In this document: positions 23,401 through 34,400 of the stretch, one piece after another
How the letters are laid out: every line of letters starts with the position of its first letter
Position numbering within the stretch: position 1 is the first letter of the stretch
Source: Cristatella mucedo
Taxonomy: Eukaryota; Bryozoa; Phylactolaemata; Cristatellidae
Length of the DNA stretch: 64,000 nucleotides
Direction: 5' to 3'
Assembly: GCA_009760855.2 (NCBI GenBank)
Contig: WPIO01000015.1
Coordinates: 2,444,001-2,508,000 of the forward strand
Program-made: the position numbers and the translations under genes
The notes under the pieces: generated by a model
Database searches by the model: none
Told to the model about the DNA's origin: nothing
The model's input: only the letters and a program-made list of their open reading frames with translations

Positions 23401-26400
23401 TCGACTTAGCTGCTGGGACATGTTTTCAAAGTGACCCAAGCTGTAGGTGGTGAATGTCTTTGCCTGAATCCTGAATCCCGTCGGCTCTCTTTAGTTTCAA
23501 GCCAAGTCGAGGTTACCATAAATGTTTTTTTAAGAAAGGTTTTCTGATTTTGGGGCTGAGGTACGAGTAGATACGTTTGCATCATCAGTCAGGCTTGAGA
23601 GCAAACAAAGCTTCGCACATTCAATTAGGAAGCGTTGAGGCCCATTCGATGGCCGCTCGTGCTCTGACCACGAGCAGCCTCTGAGCTCTGGCCTGTCACT
23701 GACGTCTATCGAGTGCATGAGTCAAGCGATAGCTGGTAACGATAATAATGATGCATTTGTTATAGTGATCCCAGAGAACCCGATCTCTTTCTAGGCACTT
23801 TACATTTTCTGCAAAAGAAGCACGATCTAATGGTTAGTGGTAGTATGCTCAATGACAACAAGCATAACATGGTTAGAGGTGACATGCACAGGGTCAGCAT
23901 GCAAATATGGTTAGTGGCAGCATGCACAGTGTCAGTGCATGCATAGGCATCCAAAGGTCGAATCACACGGACCCACTAAAGGCTGTGATAAATATATGCG
24001 CGTTTAGCTTCTTTTTAACCGTGGTCAAGTCAGGAGATGTCGTGACGGAAGTCGGGAGTGAGCTCCAGGTTCAATAGGAGATATGCTGGCAGAGCCGATT
24101 TTGAGCTTTAGGCTGTCCAATTTCTGAAACATACTTGGTTTGAGCGTATCTAGTAGGTTGGTTTTTATCGTCATTAAATTTAAGAAAGCTTGCTGCCATT
24201 CATGTGTGGATGTCATCAATACATGCACAAAGGGAGTTGCGAGAATTCGATGTGCTGGAGGGCTGGGAGGGGTTAAAGCAAAGATACTGGGTCTCTTGTG
24301 CACAGAAGTGAATGCCTAGATGGCAACCACGTGTTCCAATAGGCATGGGCACCACGGGAGCGTTGATGGTTAATGAACTGGGGGTGCTACACTGCTGACT
24401 GTGATACTGCTTGAGAGGATGCTTGCCTGCCGGTTTTAGCTAGGTTTGAGCTGTAGCTGCACTTGTCATTGCCGCCATTTGCTGGATGTGAATAAGGACT
24501 CAGCCTCTTCCCTTCACTGTGCAGCGGCTTCGACTCTGAACATACTCTTTCACGCAGGCTTTTGCAGAGATGTGGTTTCGGCTGCAGAAGGAGGTGCAGT
24601 TTACTGAGGCTGAGCAAGATGAGTTAATTTAACGAGAAGATGATGATGAGATTGTGTGTATGAAGAGGGGATTACGGAAGCAGAGGTGTAGATGCAGCCT
24701 CGGCATAAGATATCTGGCAAGGATTTCGGCTGTTTAGGGTCCTACGAAGCAGGAAGACCTATTGCCAGCAGTTTTTCAAATGTATAAGTGGCTCATTTAG
24801 CTGACCGGTGAGTACATATTTGAGGTCCCTAGCAGGTTTAGTAGAGGGTCTCACACGCATAATCAAGTAATGTGAGGTCAGACCAAGTTTTGACCGAGGT
24901 AAAACAAGAACTATTTAAGTTGGTGCACTGTGTAGCATCAAGACAGTAATTGAGATTCAAAGACGAGGGGAACCTATATGATTTAGGGATCTATAATGTA
25001 ACTGACAGATGAATTGAGTGTTGGTCTCAGTTGCTGGAGAGTTTTGGAGTTCACACCAGAAAATACCAGGCTGCACCATTCAACACTGATAAGGAGTGGC
25101 AAGTTGACAGACGGACTCAGCCGTCTAGAGATTTATTTAGAGATGCACTCGTTGATTGCAGCATTGCTGTGGATATAGAAGTAAGCCTTACAGGCTACTT
25201 TCAGGTGATAGGTTTCAAAACTGGTGTGATCCTCAAAGAAGATGCTTGGATTTAATGATCTGCATATGTTTTGGCAATTGAGTTACCGGCTACTATGGCA
25301 AACGTGTCTACTGTAGTAGTTGGTGCATGGTTGTTGCCTTTAAGGTTGAGGAACTAGTACAGCTGCATGCATTCAAAAGCGTGCATGTACATGCCACTGT
25401 GTCTTTGGTTATTATTTCGCTCTGTCAGTGCATGGATGTGTAATCGAGCATCCATGTTTGTAGCTTGGCTTTAGCTCTTCTAGCCCCAAGTTAAGCCCTC
25501 TGCTGCTACTGCTGCCACTGCTGCTGCCTCGTTGCACCACACCCACTGTATTTTATGTCCGAGGATCTTTCTTGTCGATTGGCAGCAGAACCACTTACTA
25601 TTTACCCGATCAAAAAAAAGACATGGAAATTTACCCCAGCCCGCGTACTCAGCTCAATCTGTTGAGCTGTGATTGGACATAACCGAGACCAGTCAGGGGC
25701 GATCTATGCTGTTGTTATGATTTGCCGGATTACCTTAATTCCTCTTAAATGGCCAATCGCTTTCCAGGTCTTAAAGCCGTCCTGGTATACAAGGGACCTA
25801 CATCTGTGGCGTGGACTCTATCACCCGTCGGCAGCCCCTGCATTGTCTTCTGCGGTTCTCGGCGGCCCACACGCACCACACGCAGCATCAATGCCGTGCA
25901 GTGTGATGGATTCCTCACTGCCGCTCGGCATGGCTCAGAGCCGCACGACGGGACTCCTTCCAGGTGCCGTGGCCATGCACCAGTCTTCGCTGCCGGGAAA
26001 TCGGTGGGGGGCATTTTCTCGTGCCCACGCCTCAGATGACTGGCCAAGCATACATAAGCATGGACCAGACGGTGTGCCTGCACGACGCCGCCAATTGTCG
26101 GAAAACGGTACCTCGACCACCGAAGGTCATGTCGAGTCGGCACGTGGTAACAGCAGTGCTGAATCTGCAGGTGACCGCACTGTTTATGAGAACGAGCCTG
26201 CCGTGCTGGTGAGTAGAGTCATCATCAAGATACCGTGATCAGGCAGTCTTTCTCCTGGTATTTATGCACTTTCCCAGTCACTGATGATGATGGCTGCACC
26301 TCCGTGATACCCCGTACTACCTACAAGCCGGTAGTGTATAAGTTCTAAGCGTATGTGGAAAAATTTTTTAATATTCTTATATTGGTTTAATGTTCGTTAT

Positions 26401-29400
26401 GTAGTGTGTACAGCAGTTACTCAAACTACTGCGTGCAAGACAACGTGATGTGCTGCAGTACTTCCTGGATGTCTGGATGGCAGTGAGGTCAAAGGTGGCC
26501 AACAGGGCAGGAACAGCAGAACCAGAGGCAGCTGGCTGTATCTGCCTTGCGATGAATTTGAAGAGCACTCGATAGAACTAGCATTCTGTTTGCCGATAGA
26601 ACTAGCATTCTGTTTGCCGTAGGCTGCTCCCCCAGAGACATGCACCATCGTTGTGCTAGACTGCACTTAAGCTTGGCACTGTGCTACCAATGTGAGGAGC
26701 ACTTTCTGAGTTGTTGCTAGCCAGTAGAGGATATCAGCAGACAGATTTGCGAGTTATATGGCCTCATTTTTTACCTCTGCAACTTCTTTATATTAATAAT
26801 AACGATGATAATAATAATTTGTGTTTGGCCCCACGAGAATTGAATCTCTTAGTAGGCACTTTCCATAAGCTGGAAAGGAAGCAAGTCAATCAGTGGTAGC
26901 ATGCAGTTTCGGGAGCAAATGCTATGAGGAACAGTTGAGCTTTAAGCCTTTTTTTATATGTCAAATCAGGCAATGTCCTGACGTCAGTCGGAAGTGAGCT
27001 CTAGGCGTTTGAGAGCATGCGAACTGAACACATGGTCTCCAAAGATTTTACATTGGCCGGAGACTCAGTTGAACGACTTTTTGTCAAGAAGTAGCCGGTG
27101 GTATGGTGTGAAGCTGATTAATAAGTAGTTTTTCACATTATCAACTACTGTACCCTTTAATTTTTGTGCTACTATGCTGCTAACTGCATAACTAGCTGAA
27201 ATAGCAATGTGCTTCTCGTGGTCGTTCGAGCATAGCTTCGCCTGGGCTCGGTACACCTTGTCCCCGATCCCGAGTGTTCTGTTTGTTCGCTTGGCCATAC
27301 GTTCCCCAAGACGGCACCCCCAAACTTCTGCATTTATTTGCCCCACTTATTTACCCTCCTCTGTGCAGGTGCAGCTTCAGTCAGCTAGCAGCCTGGGTAA
27401 CCCAGTGCAGCTCACAAGTTAGTGATAGGGTCTTACAAGACAGTAACTAGGAGTCCCACTAGGAGCTAATCTTTGCAGATCTTTGCACCATTTCGACCAT
27501 CTCGGCAGCCTTGGGCCGCATCTGTGCACCTCCAACTTCACGTCTGAAGCTGGCTCGCCACCGAGCCCGGTAGTCACGTTCAATCCCGACTGTCTGGCCG
27601 CTCCTCTTAGGATCTTATGCTTGCAAAAGGCCGACCTTGACCAATCGTCAGCCACGCTGCACCCTGCCTGCCTGTGCCTGGCACCGTGACGCTGACAGTA
27701 GCAGCAGTGGTTAGGACTCCTTGGTGCCTAGCTCTACCGAGGAATGACCGTTTCTTTCGGTGGGTCTTCTCTGTGCCTGTCTTTGCTCGGCTTTTTACTC
27801 CGCCCTCAGATTCTTTCCTCTCAACTCCGTTCTGTCATCTCCAGAGCGACGAACATCTCGTTGCCAGCTCGCTTGGGAGCTTGAGCTGGTCCCCTATTAA
27901 ATGGAGTTTCTCGATCGCTCGAGTTGGTTTGTAAGACGTTGCCATCCACCTGTGGATCACGGCCGAGCAACGATAAGCTTCCCTGGGTGGCGCCTCTCCA
28001 GCTTCTGCCAGGCAGAAGCCGCATGCGAACAGCCAAGCGCTGGCATTAGCTGGCCAAGAGGTGCTGCCGCCACCTTCGGTCGACTGCCGGATGGTTTTCC
28101 GCGGGACGTGCTCTTTTGTTGGGTCGTACTTGTGCGTGTGTATGTGTGTTCGAGCAAGTGTGTATGTTCTTGCAAGTGTGTAGTATGTTCTTCACATGTG
28201 TTTGCACACATGCGTGTTCGCGAGTGTGCGTGTTCAAGCAGGTGTGCGTGTGGGAAGGGGCTTGCTAGCCATTATGTATGCTGACTGGTCTTCCATGTTT
28301 GCTGGCGATCCGGGATTCGTTCCTTCCTGTGGGCTGTTTTTCAACCCAACCATCTTCGTGAACACTTGCAGCCCTTGACGTTTGCCACCACAGATCGGTA
28401 GCGCTGTGCTGGCCCACTCGTATTTTGTTGAGCACCTCCGGTAAAGTTTGTGCTGGTTCATATTTCTACTATTTCTTTGCTACGCTGTTGGAACTGTTGT
28501 AGCTGTCGGCCGTGGCTTTAAGACTGGGGGGGGACACGAAAGGGGTAGCAACTGCAGCAGGGTGGCCTGCAGCCTCGGTTCTTCTGTCAGGGGCTACTTG
28601 TTGCTTGTCATGCCCCTTGCTTCGCTAGGTGCATGCAAACTATGCATGAACACCAGATCTGCACTGATGCTTCATGGATTGTGTTGTTACCCTGTCTGAA
28701 AATGTATTACCCGAGACTCATTTGTGGGTCTTAAGTGTTCCACAGATGCTGTGCACAGTGAAACATGCTCCATCTCAGTATGGGTTGGAGAAGCTTACAC
28801 CAGTATATGCAGCTTCTTACTGAAACTTGTGAACGTCACTGCTATAGGATGCTTCCGGACCGCGAGTGCAGAGGCCTGACTTTGTTGGCATGGACGGTCT
28901 ACTTCCTCGGACTTCGTCCAATGATGTAGTCTTGCGACGACTCATGGAGACAGAAGATCTCGTTCGCTATCTGGAGCACCGTGTAGAGAGCTTGCAGAGC
29001 CGTCTGTCACACAGGCTTCGGAATGGCCGTGTGCCTTCCGACGAGATACTATTGCCACAACCCGTGAGTAGATGCATCACTCGTACGTCTGCCTTAATAA
29101 AGGCTATGGTTAGGCCAGTGGACCTCCGTGTATAACTAAACTAAAAAATTATTACAGTGTTCGTCAGCTGCATACTCACAGGACAGTGCATCTTCGGGCG
29201 GCAGTGGCGGCGAATCAGAAGGCAGCAGTTGGGAAGATGTGGACTCGAGAGAGATCAACGTCACCATGTGGGTCCCGGATGATCAAGTTAGTCACTGCTG
29301 TGGCTGTAGCCGCGTGTTCAGCTACTCACGAAGAAAGCACCACTGCAGGTAAGTGTAGCTGAGTCTTGAGCAGTGCACAGGGCTTGCCTGGTACCATCCA

Positions 29401-30993
29401 GATTGCGATGTGGTGAATCCCTGGAGGAATGTGTAGGCCAATATCGTTTGGAGTGAGCCCCAATCGTAATTCTTGGCAGTCCTGGTGCTCTCTTCTGCTA
29501 CATACTACACGGTTACCTGGCAGCCATCCATCCTACTGCTGCTGATTAGAAATAGCAGTTATACTTACGACTCGCTCTTTATTGCTGTTATTAGTATTGA
29601 TGGAATGACTGAAATTCTCAGTGGTGTGAGAACACTTACTCTGGAATAGGCGAGCAAGAATAAGACGGATGTCAAAATCACGTTAGAAAAATCAAAGGAT
29701 CGACTTATGGTAGATTCGTCAAGTAGTTACTCTCTTTTTATCTACCATGGCTGGATAACGTATGACTAATGATTGCTTAATGACCTCATGTGACGGTCAC
29801 CGGAACCTGTGAACGTGGCTTTTTCGCATCGAACAGAATCCTTTTCTGACCCAGAATTGTTTTACTGCATTTAACAGCATCTTTTCAGATCCATAAGTGT
29901 TTTACTACACTATCCACCCTTGTGAAGTCACTAGTATATCCACGAGTACTTTCATTTAACAATCCATACATCCATAACAATAAAGCTATCAAAAACAAAG
30001 TACTATTTTACTAAATGTGGGTTCTGGAATAAGGATTACTCTTAAATTGGTTTTGTAAATGTCTGTTCATACTGGGATTGGGGTAATGAACTTGGAAGAT
30101 TAGTCAACCGATTGACTTCCTAGGTTTATCTAAAGCGGCAGTGGGAACACCGTGAGGACTTCAGCAGAGGTAGCTTCCTGACTCACCAGTCAGCTTAAAG
30201 AGCAGTGGGTCGATTTTTTGTGACTGAAATTGACTGGTACCAAGCACTTATGGTGCTAAAAGTTGCTTTGGCAACCATTTCAGCTGCTATTGGATCTCCA
30301 GAAACATCATGTACTAATACGGTTGTTGGGCTAATCAGCTGAATATTTGCACAGTTTGAACTGTGAAAGTTTCTTTAATCTACTTACCCAGTAAGCTTGG
30401 CTTTTCGATTACTAGGGATAATGGGCTTAAGTAATTTGGTATTCATGTGATTGATGTGACCTGGTGCAACACCTTCTACAGACAAATTCTGGTTTGCACA
30501 AACAAAAACCGCATGATATAGTAGGGCCATAAGTCACTGCCATTTGCACTCAGACCATGATATGGGAGGTTGGTAGGTTTGCTTCTGGAGTTGTAGGATT
30601 TGTAAATCCCGAGTTGTTCGTTCAGCCTTTTGCTGGTAAGGCATCAGCACAGAAAAATGCCAGCTTGCACGTATCCTTTCAGCAGTGTCCCTCGATGGCA
30701 GACCTGCTTGCATTGACTCCTCGATCCTTTTACGTTTTAGAAACTGTGGAAACATATACTGCAGTGAATGTGCGCACGACTACATGCCATTGCCCAAGCA
30801 GCTGCTCTACAGCCCTGTGAGGGTCTGCACGCAGTGTCACCAGCTCTGCCAGCCTGCAGCTGCCGGAGGCTCAGAGACTGCTTGCAAAGATGCAGCTCTG
30901 CTGGAAAGTACTGCTACTGCTTCAGGTGACAACCAAGTATCCCAACAACCGCTGTTTGTCGAAGACCGACAGACTATAGTGTGCAGTACATGA
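17073..30993 (+). CDS. MTMR3/MTMR4: FYVE-type myotubularin phosphoinositide 3-phosphatase (MTMR3/MTMR4 class), 13 coding exons
   Basis: Family members remove the 3-phosphate from PI3P and PI(3,5)P2 on endosomal and autophagic membranes. Exons: 17073-17401, 17675-17947, 19557-19825, 19891-19983, 20056-20142, 20275-20401, 21912-22104, 22336-22521, 22651-22824, 25768-26208, 28872-29063, 29158-29348, 30741-30993. They join without a stop to 2808 nt (935 residues). The PH-GRAM domain is at about residues 30-125 (motif ESVESRDMF). The phosphatase domain spans about 165-575, with the signature HCSDGWDRT placing the nucleophile at Cys431 and Arg437, so it should be active. A variable linker covers 577-740, a coiled coil about 746-772, and a FYVE finger about 823-890. 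The FYVE finger has all eight Zn cysteines (835/838, 851/854, 859/862, 881/884), a WVPD start, RKHHCR and RVC. A C-terminal FYVE is diagnostic of MTMR3/4. The chosen ATG follows a possible splice acceptor at 17062, so the 5' UTR is probably split. Extra linker exons cannot be excluded. Confidence 0.95.
17675..17947 (+). CDS. MTMR3/MTMR4: MTMR exon 2 (end of PH-GRAM, linker to phosphatase)
   Basis: The acceptor is TTTAAG at 17674 and the donor is GTGAGC at 17948. The first base completes an Ala codon from exon 1. The exon encodes CSKWLARLKE, then FACAYRAW and ITRLGFDTAKVWRIT, which are typical of the region joining GRAM and catalytic domains in MTMR3/4. Confidence 0.9.
18340..18450 (+). mobile_element. 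LINE family A tail in MTMR intron 2
   Basis: gtgcttcatttgcagcaatt, agatattgagttttctgagg and an ATT end. The rest of intron 2 (17948-19556) shows nothing recognisable. Confidence 0.7.
19557..19825 (+). CDS. MTMR3/MTMR4: MTMR exon 3 (phosphatase domain, N-terminal part)
   Basis: The acceptor is CTGCAG at 19556 and the donor is GTGAGC at 19826. It encodes LCNSYPDEMLVP, ASFRSMGRFPVVVWR and a RASQPQ motif, matching the conserved start of the myotubularin catalytic domain. Confidence 0.92.
19891..19983 (+). CDS. MTMR3/MTMR4: MTMR exon 4 (short, weakly conserved Ser-rich insert)
   Basis: The acceptor is TTGGCAG at 19890 and the donor is GTATAC at 19984. It gives 30 codons in the right phase between two well-conserved exons, as in the Ser/Gly-rich insert of vertebrate MTMR4. 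It is supported mainly by phase and splice sites. Confidence 0.75.
20056..20142 (+). CDS. MTMR3/MTMR4: MTMR exon 5 (phosphatase domain)
   Basis: The acceptor is GAGCAG at 20055 and the donor is GTATGA at 20143. It encodes LQIIDARAF and NRAKGGG, the conserved LDAR..ANRAKGGG block of myotubularins. Confidence 0.92.
20275..20401 (+). CDS. MTMR3/MTMR4: MTMR exon 6 (phosphatase domain)
   Basis: The acceptor is GTGCAG at 20274 and the donor is GTAATG at 20402. It encodes EYYPN, FMGLPNIHCLRKSF and a D-LESA segment, matching the family block that contains NIH.(I/L)R.S(F/L). Confidence 0.93.
20402..21911. other. MTMR3/MTMR4: MTMR intron 6
   Basis: Besides the U2-like fragment and the terminal hairpin it shows a C run (20783-20792) and no gene. 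The frames at 21461-21898 are not supported as exons. Confidence 0.5.
21087..21121 (+). ncRNA. U2 snRNA 5'-end fragment (pseudogene)
   Basis: atcgcttctcggccttatgg and the following gagatcaaagtgta match the first ~35 nt of U2 snRNA (stem-loop I). The match stops before the branch-site recognition element. It is not a functional U2 gene. It lies in MTMR intron 6 on the sense strand. Confidence 0.6.
21901..21935. repeat. Perfect 16-bp inverted repeat, 3-nt loop, at the MTMR exon 7 acceptor
   Basis: Arms 21901-21916 (gtcccatcaagctggc) and 21920-21935 are exact reverse complements around TGA. The exon boundary (21911/21912) is inside the left arm. Confidence 0.95.
21912..22104 (+). CDS. MTMR3/MTMR4: MTMR exon 7 (catalytic CX5R loop)
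   Basis: Phase from exon 6 (two bases left over) and the conserved WLS.L...W block place the acceptor at TCAAG/21911. The donor GTCAGT starts at 22105. The exon carries VLVHCSDGWDRTPQ, with the nucleophilic Cys codon at 22024, followed by LLMDPYYRT. The acceptor sits inside a perfect 16-bp inverted repeat (see findings). Confidence 0.92.
22336..22521 (+). CDS. MTMR3/MTMR4: MTMR exon 8 (phosphatase domain)
   Basis: The acceptor is TGGCCAG at 22335 and the donor is GTAGGT at 22522, phase 0 at both ends. It encodes GFQCLIEKDWL, GHKFADRCGH, DQNEVSPVFLQWLDCV and FEFSEQYL, which are near-invariant myotubularin motifs. Confidence 0.95.
22651..22824 (+). CDS. MTMR3/MTMR4: MTMR exon 9 (end of phosphatase domain)
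   Basis: The acceptor is CTTGCAG at 22650 and the donor is GTAACA at 22825, phase 0 at both ends. It encodes AEHTYSCMFGTFL and KTLSVWAYL, matching the conserved HTYSC.YGTFL and SVWA.L motifs. Confidence 0.95.
23035..23150 (+). mobile_element. Diverged LINE tail
   Basis: ccagcaaatgtaatgagcct and agagtttattcatttaggac followed by a (TTA)-rich end. Confidence 0.5.
23738..24330 (-). mobile_element. LINE family A 3' fragment with internal deletion
   Basis: A reverse tail at 23745-23815, then the gacatgcacagggtcagcat block, then a jump at about 24070 to the RT thumb-linked region (gagatatgctggcagagccg). Confidence 0.65.
25768..26208 (+). CDS. MTMR3/MTMR4: MTMR exon 10 (domain end and Ser-rich linker)
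   Basis: The acceptor is TTTCCAG at 25767 and the donor is GTGAGT at 26209, phase 0. It opens with VLKPSWYTRDLHLW, matching the L.LW block that closes the catalytic domain. About 130 low-conservation residues rich in Ser, Ala and His follow, as in the disordered linker of MTMR3/4. Confidence 0.88.
26209..28871. other. MTMR3/MTMR4: MTMR intron 10
   Basis: It contains a 24-bp perfect tandem duplication (gatagaactagcattctgtt...) at 26571-26618, a LINE fragment, and a TG-rich stretch at 28130-28250. Stretches at 27474-27670 and 27844-27931 could be linker exons but are unproven. Confidence 0.5.
26790..27070 (-). mobile_element. LINE family A 3' fragment
   Basis: A reverse tail (gagaattgaatctcttagta) after an AATAAT run, followed by remnants of the RT C-terminal block. 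Confidence 0.6.
28872..29063 (+). CDS. MTMR3/MTMR4: MTMR exon 11 (coiled coil)
   Basis: The acceptor is GTGCAG at 28871 and the donor is GTGAGT at 29064, phase 0. The segment VLRRLMETEDLVRYLEHRVE and what follows has heptad spacing and occupies the position of the MTMR3/4 coiled coil just before FYVE. Confidence 0.85.
29158..29348 (+). CDS. MTMR3/MTMR4: MTMR exon 12 (acidic Ser-rich segment, FYVE N-terminal half)
   Basis: The acceptor is TTACAG at 29157 and the donor is GTAAGT at 29349. A Gly/Ser/Glu stretch leads into WVPDDQ, then CCGC and SRRKHHC, which are the FYVE entry motif, first zinc pair and basic PI3P-binding patch. The intron splits the Arg after HHC. Confidence 0.93.
29349..30740. 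other. MTMR3/MTMR4: MTMR intron 12, splitting the FYVE finger
   Basis: No repeat family or gene was recognised. It separates the codons of the HHC/RNC zinc motif. Confidence 0.5.
30741..30993 (+). CDS. MTMR3/MTMR4: MTMR exon 13 (FYVE C-terminal half, stop)
   Basis: The acceptor is TTTTAG at 30740. The first base completes Arg. NCGNIYCSEC and VRVCTQC supply the remaining zinc ligands and the RVC motif. A 50-residue tail ends at TGA 30991-30993. No AATAAA hexamer is seen in the next 400 bp. Confidence 0.93.
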
Positions 30994-31384
30994 GCTGCTG
31001 GCACAGCAGCCGTTGACTTCGTTTATCTGGCAGCAGTAGTACTGGCATGCCGAGTGTCAGGATAACAGGCCTTTGTGCTGGGTTGTGATAATAATTGACC
31101 GAGCGAGTTGCTCGCATGTCAACAGGTTGGGTCGCAGCAGCACGCTAGGCCAACGTGTAGTGTATGGCAAACTACAAAGCTGTGCAATTCTTTTTGTAAG
31201 CAGTGCAACCCTGCTAATTATTAGCCTGGCTCTCTGGAAGCACCCACATAGCTTGGAGATGCAGCCTGTTTTGTCCGTGAAGACACTGTGTACAAATGCA
31301 ATACGAGCTTGTGTATTCATAACGTAAAAATGTGAATGTATTTACTGAAATAACCTTTCTGTACAAGTACTTGAAACACTGCCT

Positions 31385-31437
31385 CTACATCGGTGGCCGA
31401 GGTCGCATTCCTGGAGGCATGGGCGGTGGTGGTGGTC
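31385..31437 (-). CDS. SNRPB: SNRPB exon 4 (C-terminus, stop)
   Basis: The acceptor is CATTGTAG. The exon encodes [17 protein letters not shown] then TAG (31387-31385), completing the phase from exon 3. A non-canonical AGTAAA hexamer lies about 45 bp downstream on the - strand. Confidence 0.9.
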
Positions 31438-34400
31438 CTACAATGCACAGTAAGTACATATTCAGTTTAGGCATCAAGATGAGCTGCTGGTGCAAGGGTT
31501 GCCCGTGCATCGTGGGCATCTCTGATATATTCACGACAGCCACAGCCACAAACAGTGCTAACAACTTGCAGCCAACCTCAGATATGCTGTGTATAACAAA
31601 TCGTAATGCTGCAAATTCTATGAGCACTGATAAATTCGACCTGGCCTGACTTATTATTAAACTACTACTACCGACAGCCTACTACTACCGACAGCCTATG
31701 TTACCATGGAAGCACGTGTGACTGGCCAGGCCTGATCTGCCTCGAAAAACACATGCTTGACAATTCCAGATTACATCAAAACAATTGCTGCGACACGCAG
31801 GGTCAGCTATCACCTAAAATCGGTCAATAAGCCCCAACTCATTTCTTAAAATTCATCAGCCGGTTCACTGCTTTAAAGGTGTACATCCTTGACAGCAGGT
31901 CTGATCCGTATCTGGACCATCTATGGATTAATGGATCATCCTCCGATGGCTATATAGTTTGACTGGCAGGCCCGGCAAAGCCACATGTTTCTGTTCTCAT
32001 TACCCAGCTATCAACTAGTTTCGAAGCCCAATATACAGCTGTAGATCCAGCATCAATGTTATGCTTGACGCAAATCTTTCTACCCAAACTGATTAATCTG
32101 TTCCGGTGGATCATCTGGCGTTTAATTAATGTACATGTATATCGCTGTCCTATTTATACTACTAACTCCCAGGTGATTCTGTGCCAGCGATCTGCCTTCA
32201 TTCCGTAAGTAGCCTCCATGCCGATGCACGATTCGGTTTTAAACAAGTGCGTTTTGTTTTGGTGAGTAGCCAGGAGCTTGCATTGCACACCTCAACGTCG
32301 TTTGTTTAGTAGGAATTGAATTTTTTAATGTATATAATTTCTTTATAGCACACTAATAGAACTCAATCTCAATCTAAGCACTTCACAATGAAGCAGGGCT
32401 GGAGTCCACGACATCTGTCCTAGGCTAAATTAAGACAGCAGAATGTAACTTGTGGTCTACTTGCTCTAATTGTGTTTAACCAGTACTAACGACAAGCACA
32501 GGCATAGCAGCAGAATAGCCTTAGCAGCTGTCACCACCGCTTGCAGTTAGCAATAAAGGATCGCCCAACTGAAGGATTCGAGATCCCACGACCTCGGTCG
32601 TGAACAGCAAGCACCCCACCTCATGCTAGCAGGGTGAAGAAAAATATTTCTGAGACAGCTTGGAATGCTCGAGCAAGTGCCACCCGTGCTAGAGGCAACA
32701 ACTAAGCGTCAGATTCATGACCGTAGTCGCCAGTGTTTGCGGATACCAAGCTATTTCTAAGGCAAACAACTTCCTAGATTAAACAGATCATGGAAGCACA
32801 AACCGCTTCTGCTTCTTCCGAGATAACAATACTAGCAGAAACTGCAGCTCTGCCGAGTCAAAAAGGACTGTTCCTGGATGACCCACGAACACTGCAAATA
32901 ATCCAGGAAACCGAGGAAAGTGAAATCCACGCAAGCACACACCTGTCCACAGCCAGCTTTGCCGATGCATCAGTAGCAGTCAAGCTACGCTAGTGTGTGC
33001 ACAGTTTTTGGCTAACTGCAAAAACCAGCAGCAGCAGTGAGCCTCAGCACATGCATTCATGCGATAGCACGGATACCCACCTCTCATTCCCGGTGGCATG
33101 GCGCCTGGCGGCATGCCCGGCGGCATTCCCGGCGGTGGTGGACCTCGCATTTGCATGCCTGGAGGCAGACGCATTCCTGGAGGTGGCCCTGGCATTCCTG
33201 GCATCATTCCGCCCGGTGGCATGCCCATATTTGGAGGCGGTCCTCTCATTCCATGCGGCATACCTCCCATTGGACCACCAGGAGGACCCGGCATCCTCGT
33301 CTGAGGAGCAGCAGCCAGTGTTGCACCTCTCATCTGCAAAGGTGCAATTAGCGTGGTCAGCAGTTCATCTGGTCAGCAGTTCAGCCAGTTAATAAGCCAC
33401 CACAAACGCTTAGGGGTATTCTATTGACTAGAACGTCTGCAATGCAGCCAGAACGGTGCACCGTTCAGCCATACAACTAGCAAATGCATGCCTGTATCCA
33501 TAGGCCGACCCAATAGGGCATTGCCCAGCACGACCATGTAATGTCTAACCCGGACAGTGTCATGGTTTGGCCATCTCCTGGGCATATCTTGGGTTCATCT
33601 GTGCATCGTGGAAAATCATTTGAGGGTCTGTACAGCTTTCTAGGGTTACAGAAACTTTTCTTCTGTTCCAATTCAGCTTTTCAAATGAATTGCTCAGCTT
33701 AATTCAAACAAGAAGGCAACATATCCTCAAGCAACTCTAAGTCCAGGCAGACATTTTTGCTTGAAGGTCCTAGGCTGTATAACTCATCTCTACAATTCAT
33801 ATGCACGATTATATCTTTCCTATCTAATACACATCAAAATTGCCTATAATAACAATGTACTTGATAAAGTGCCCTCAAGAGAACTCAATCTCTTTCTAGG
33901 CACCACATTTGCCTGGGCTTTGAGTGTGCTAAGGAAAACGCTAGCCTAAAATCCACTATTCCTTGTTGTATAGCCGAGTTACAGATCAAGATACCGGCAT
34001 GTCCTAATACAGAGCATCTTAACAGCAACATCCTGGCCAGCTGCACCCGTCCAAAACTGCAAAAGGAAAACCAGCATCCATCATCAATATTGCTGCCTGC
34101 CACATGGTCAAAAAATAATTTCGAAAGAACACAAACCCCAACATGCTTTGAAAGACATAAATTCAGAGGCCATGCTGTCGAAACAGCATGCTTTTGAGTT
34201 GGAAGAAAGAGATTTAGTTTCAGCAGCCTCTTTGTTGCCTAAGTGTCTCCCATAGTCGAGTACAACCCATCAGACCCAAATCTCGACTCAAGGGCAGTTG
34301 CAGCAGCATGCACAATAGTCTGTCAACGACTGTGGATGGGACTGCCGGAGTAACACAACGTGCAGCTATAATCACTAGCTATAATCACTATAACAGCTAT

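Larger units (their letters stand above)
22825..25767. other. MTMR3/MTMR4: MTMR intron 9
   Basis: It holds two LINE fragments (listed separately) and a 20-bp tandem duplication (tactttcgttgggtcagg) at 23336-23372. No extra exon was recognised. Confidence 0.5.
31438..33080. other. SNRPB: SNRPB intron 3
   Basis: It contains two SINE copies (32330-32420 and 32490-32640) and an imperfect 18-bp tandem duplication (ctactactaccgacagc) at 31662-31697. Confidence 0.5.
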
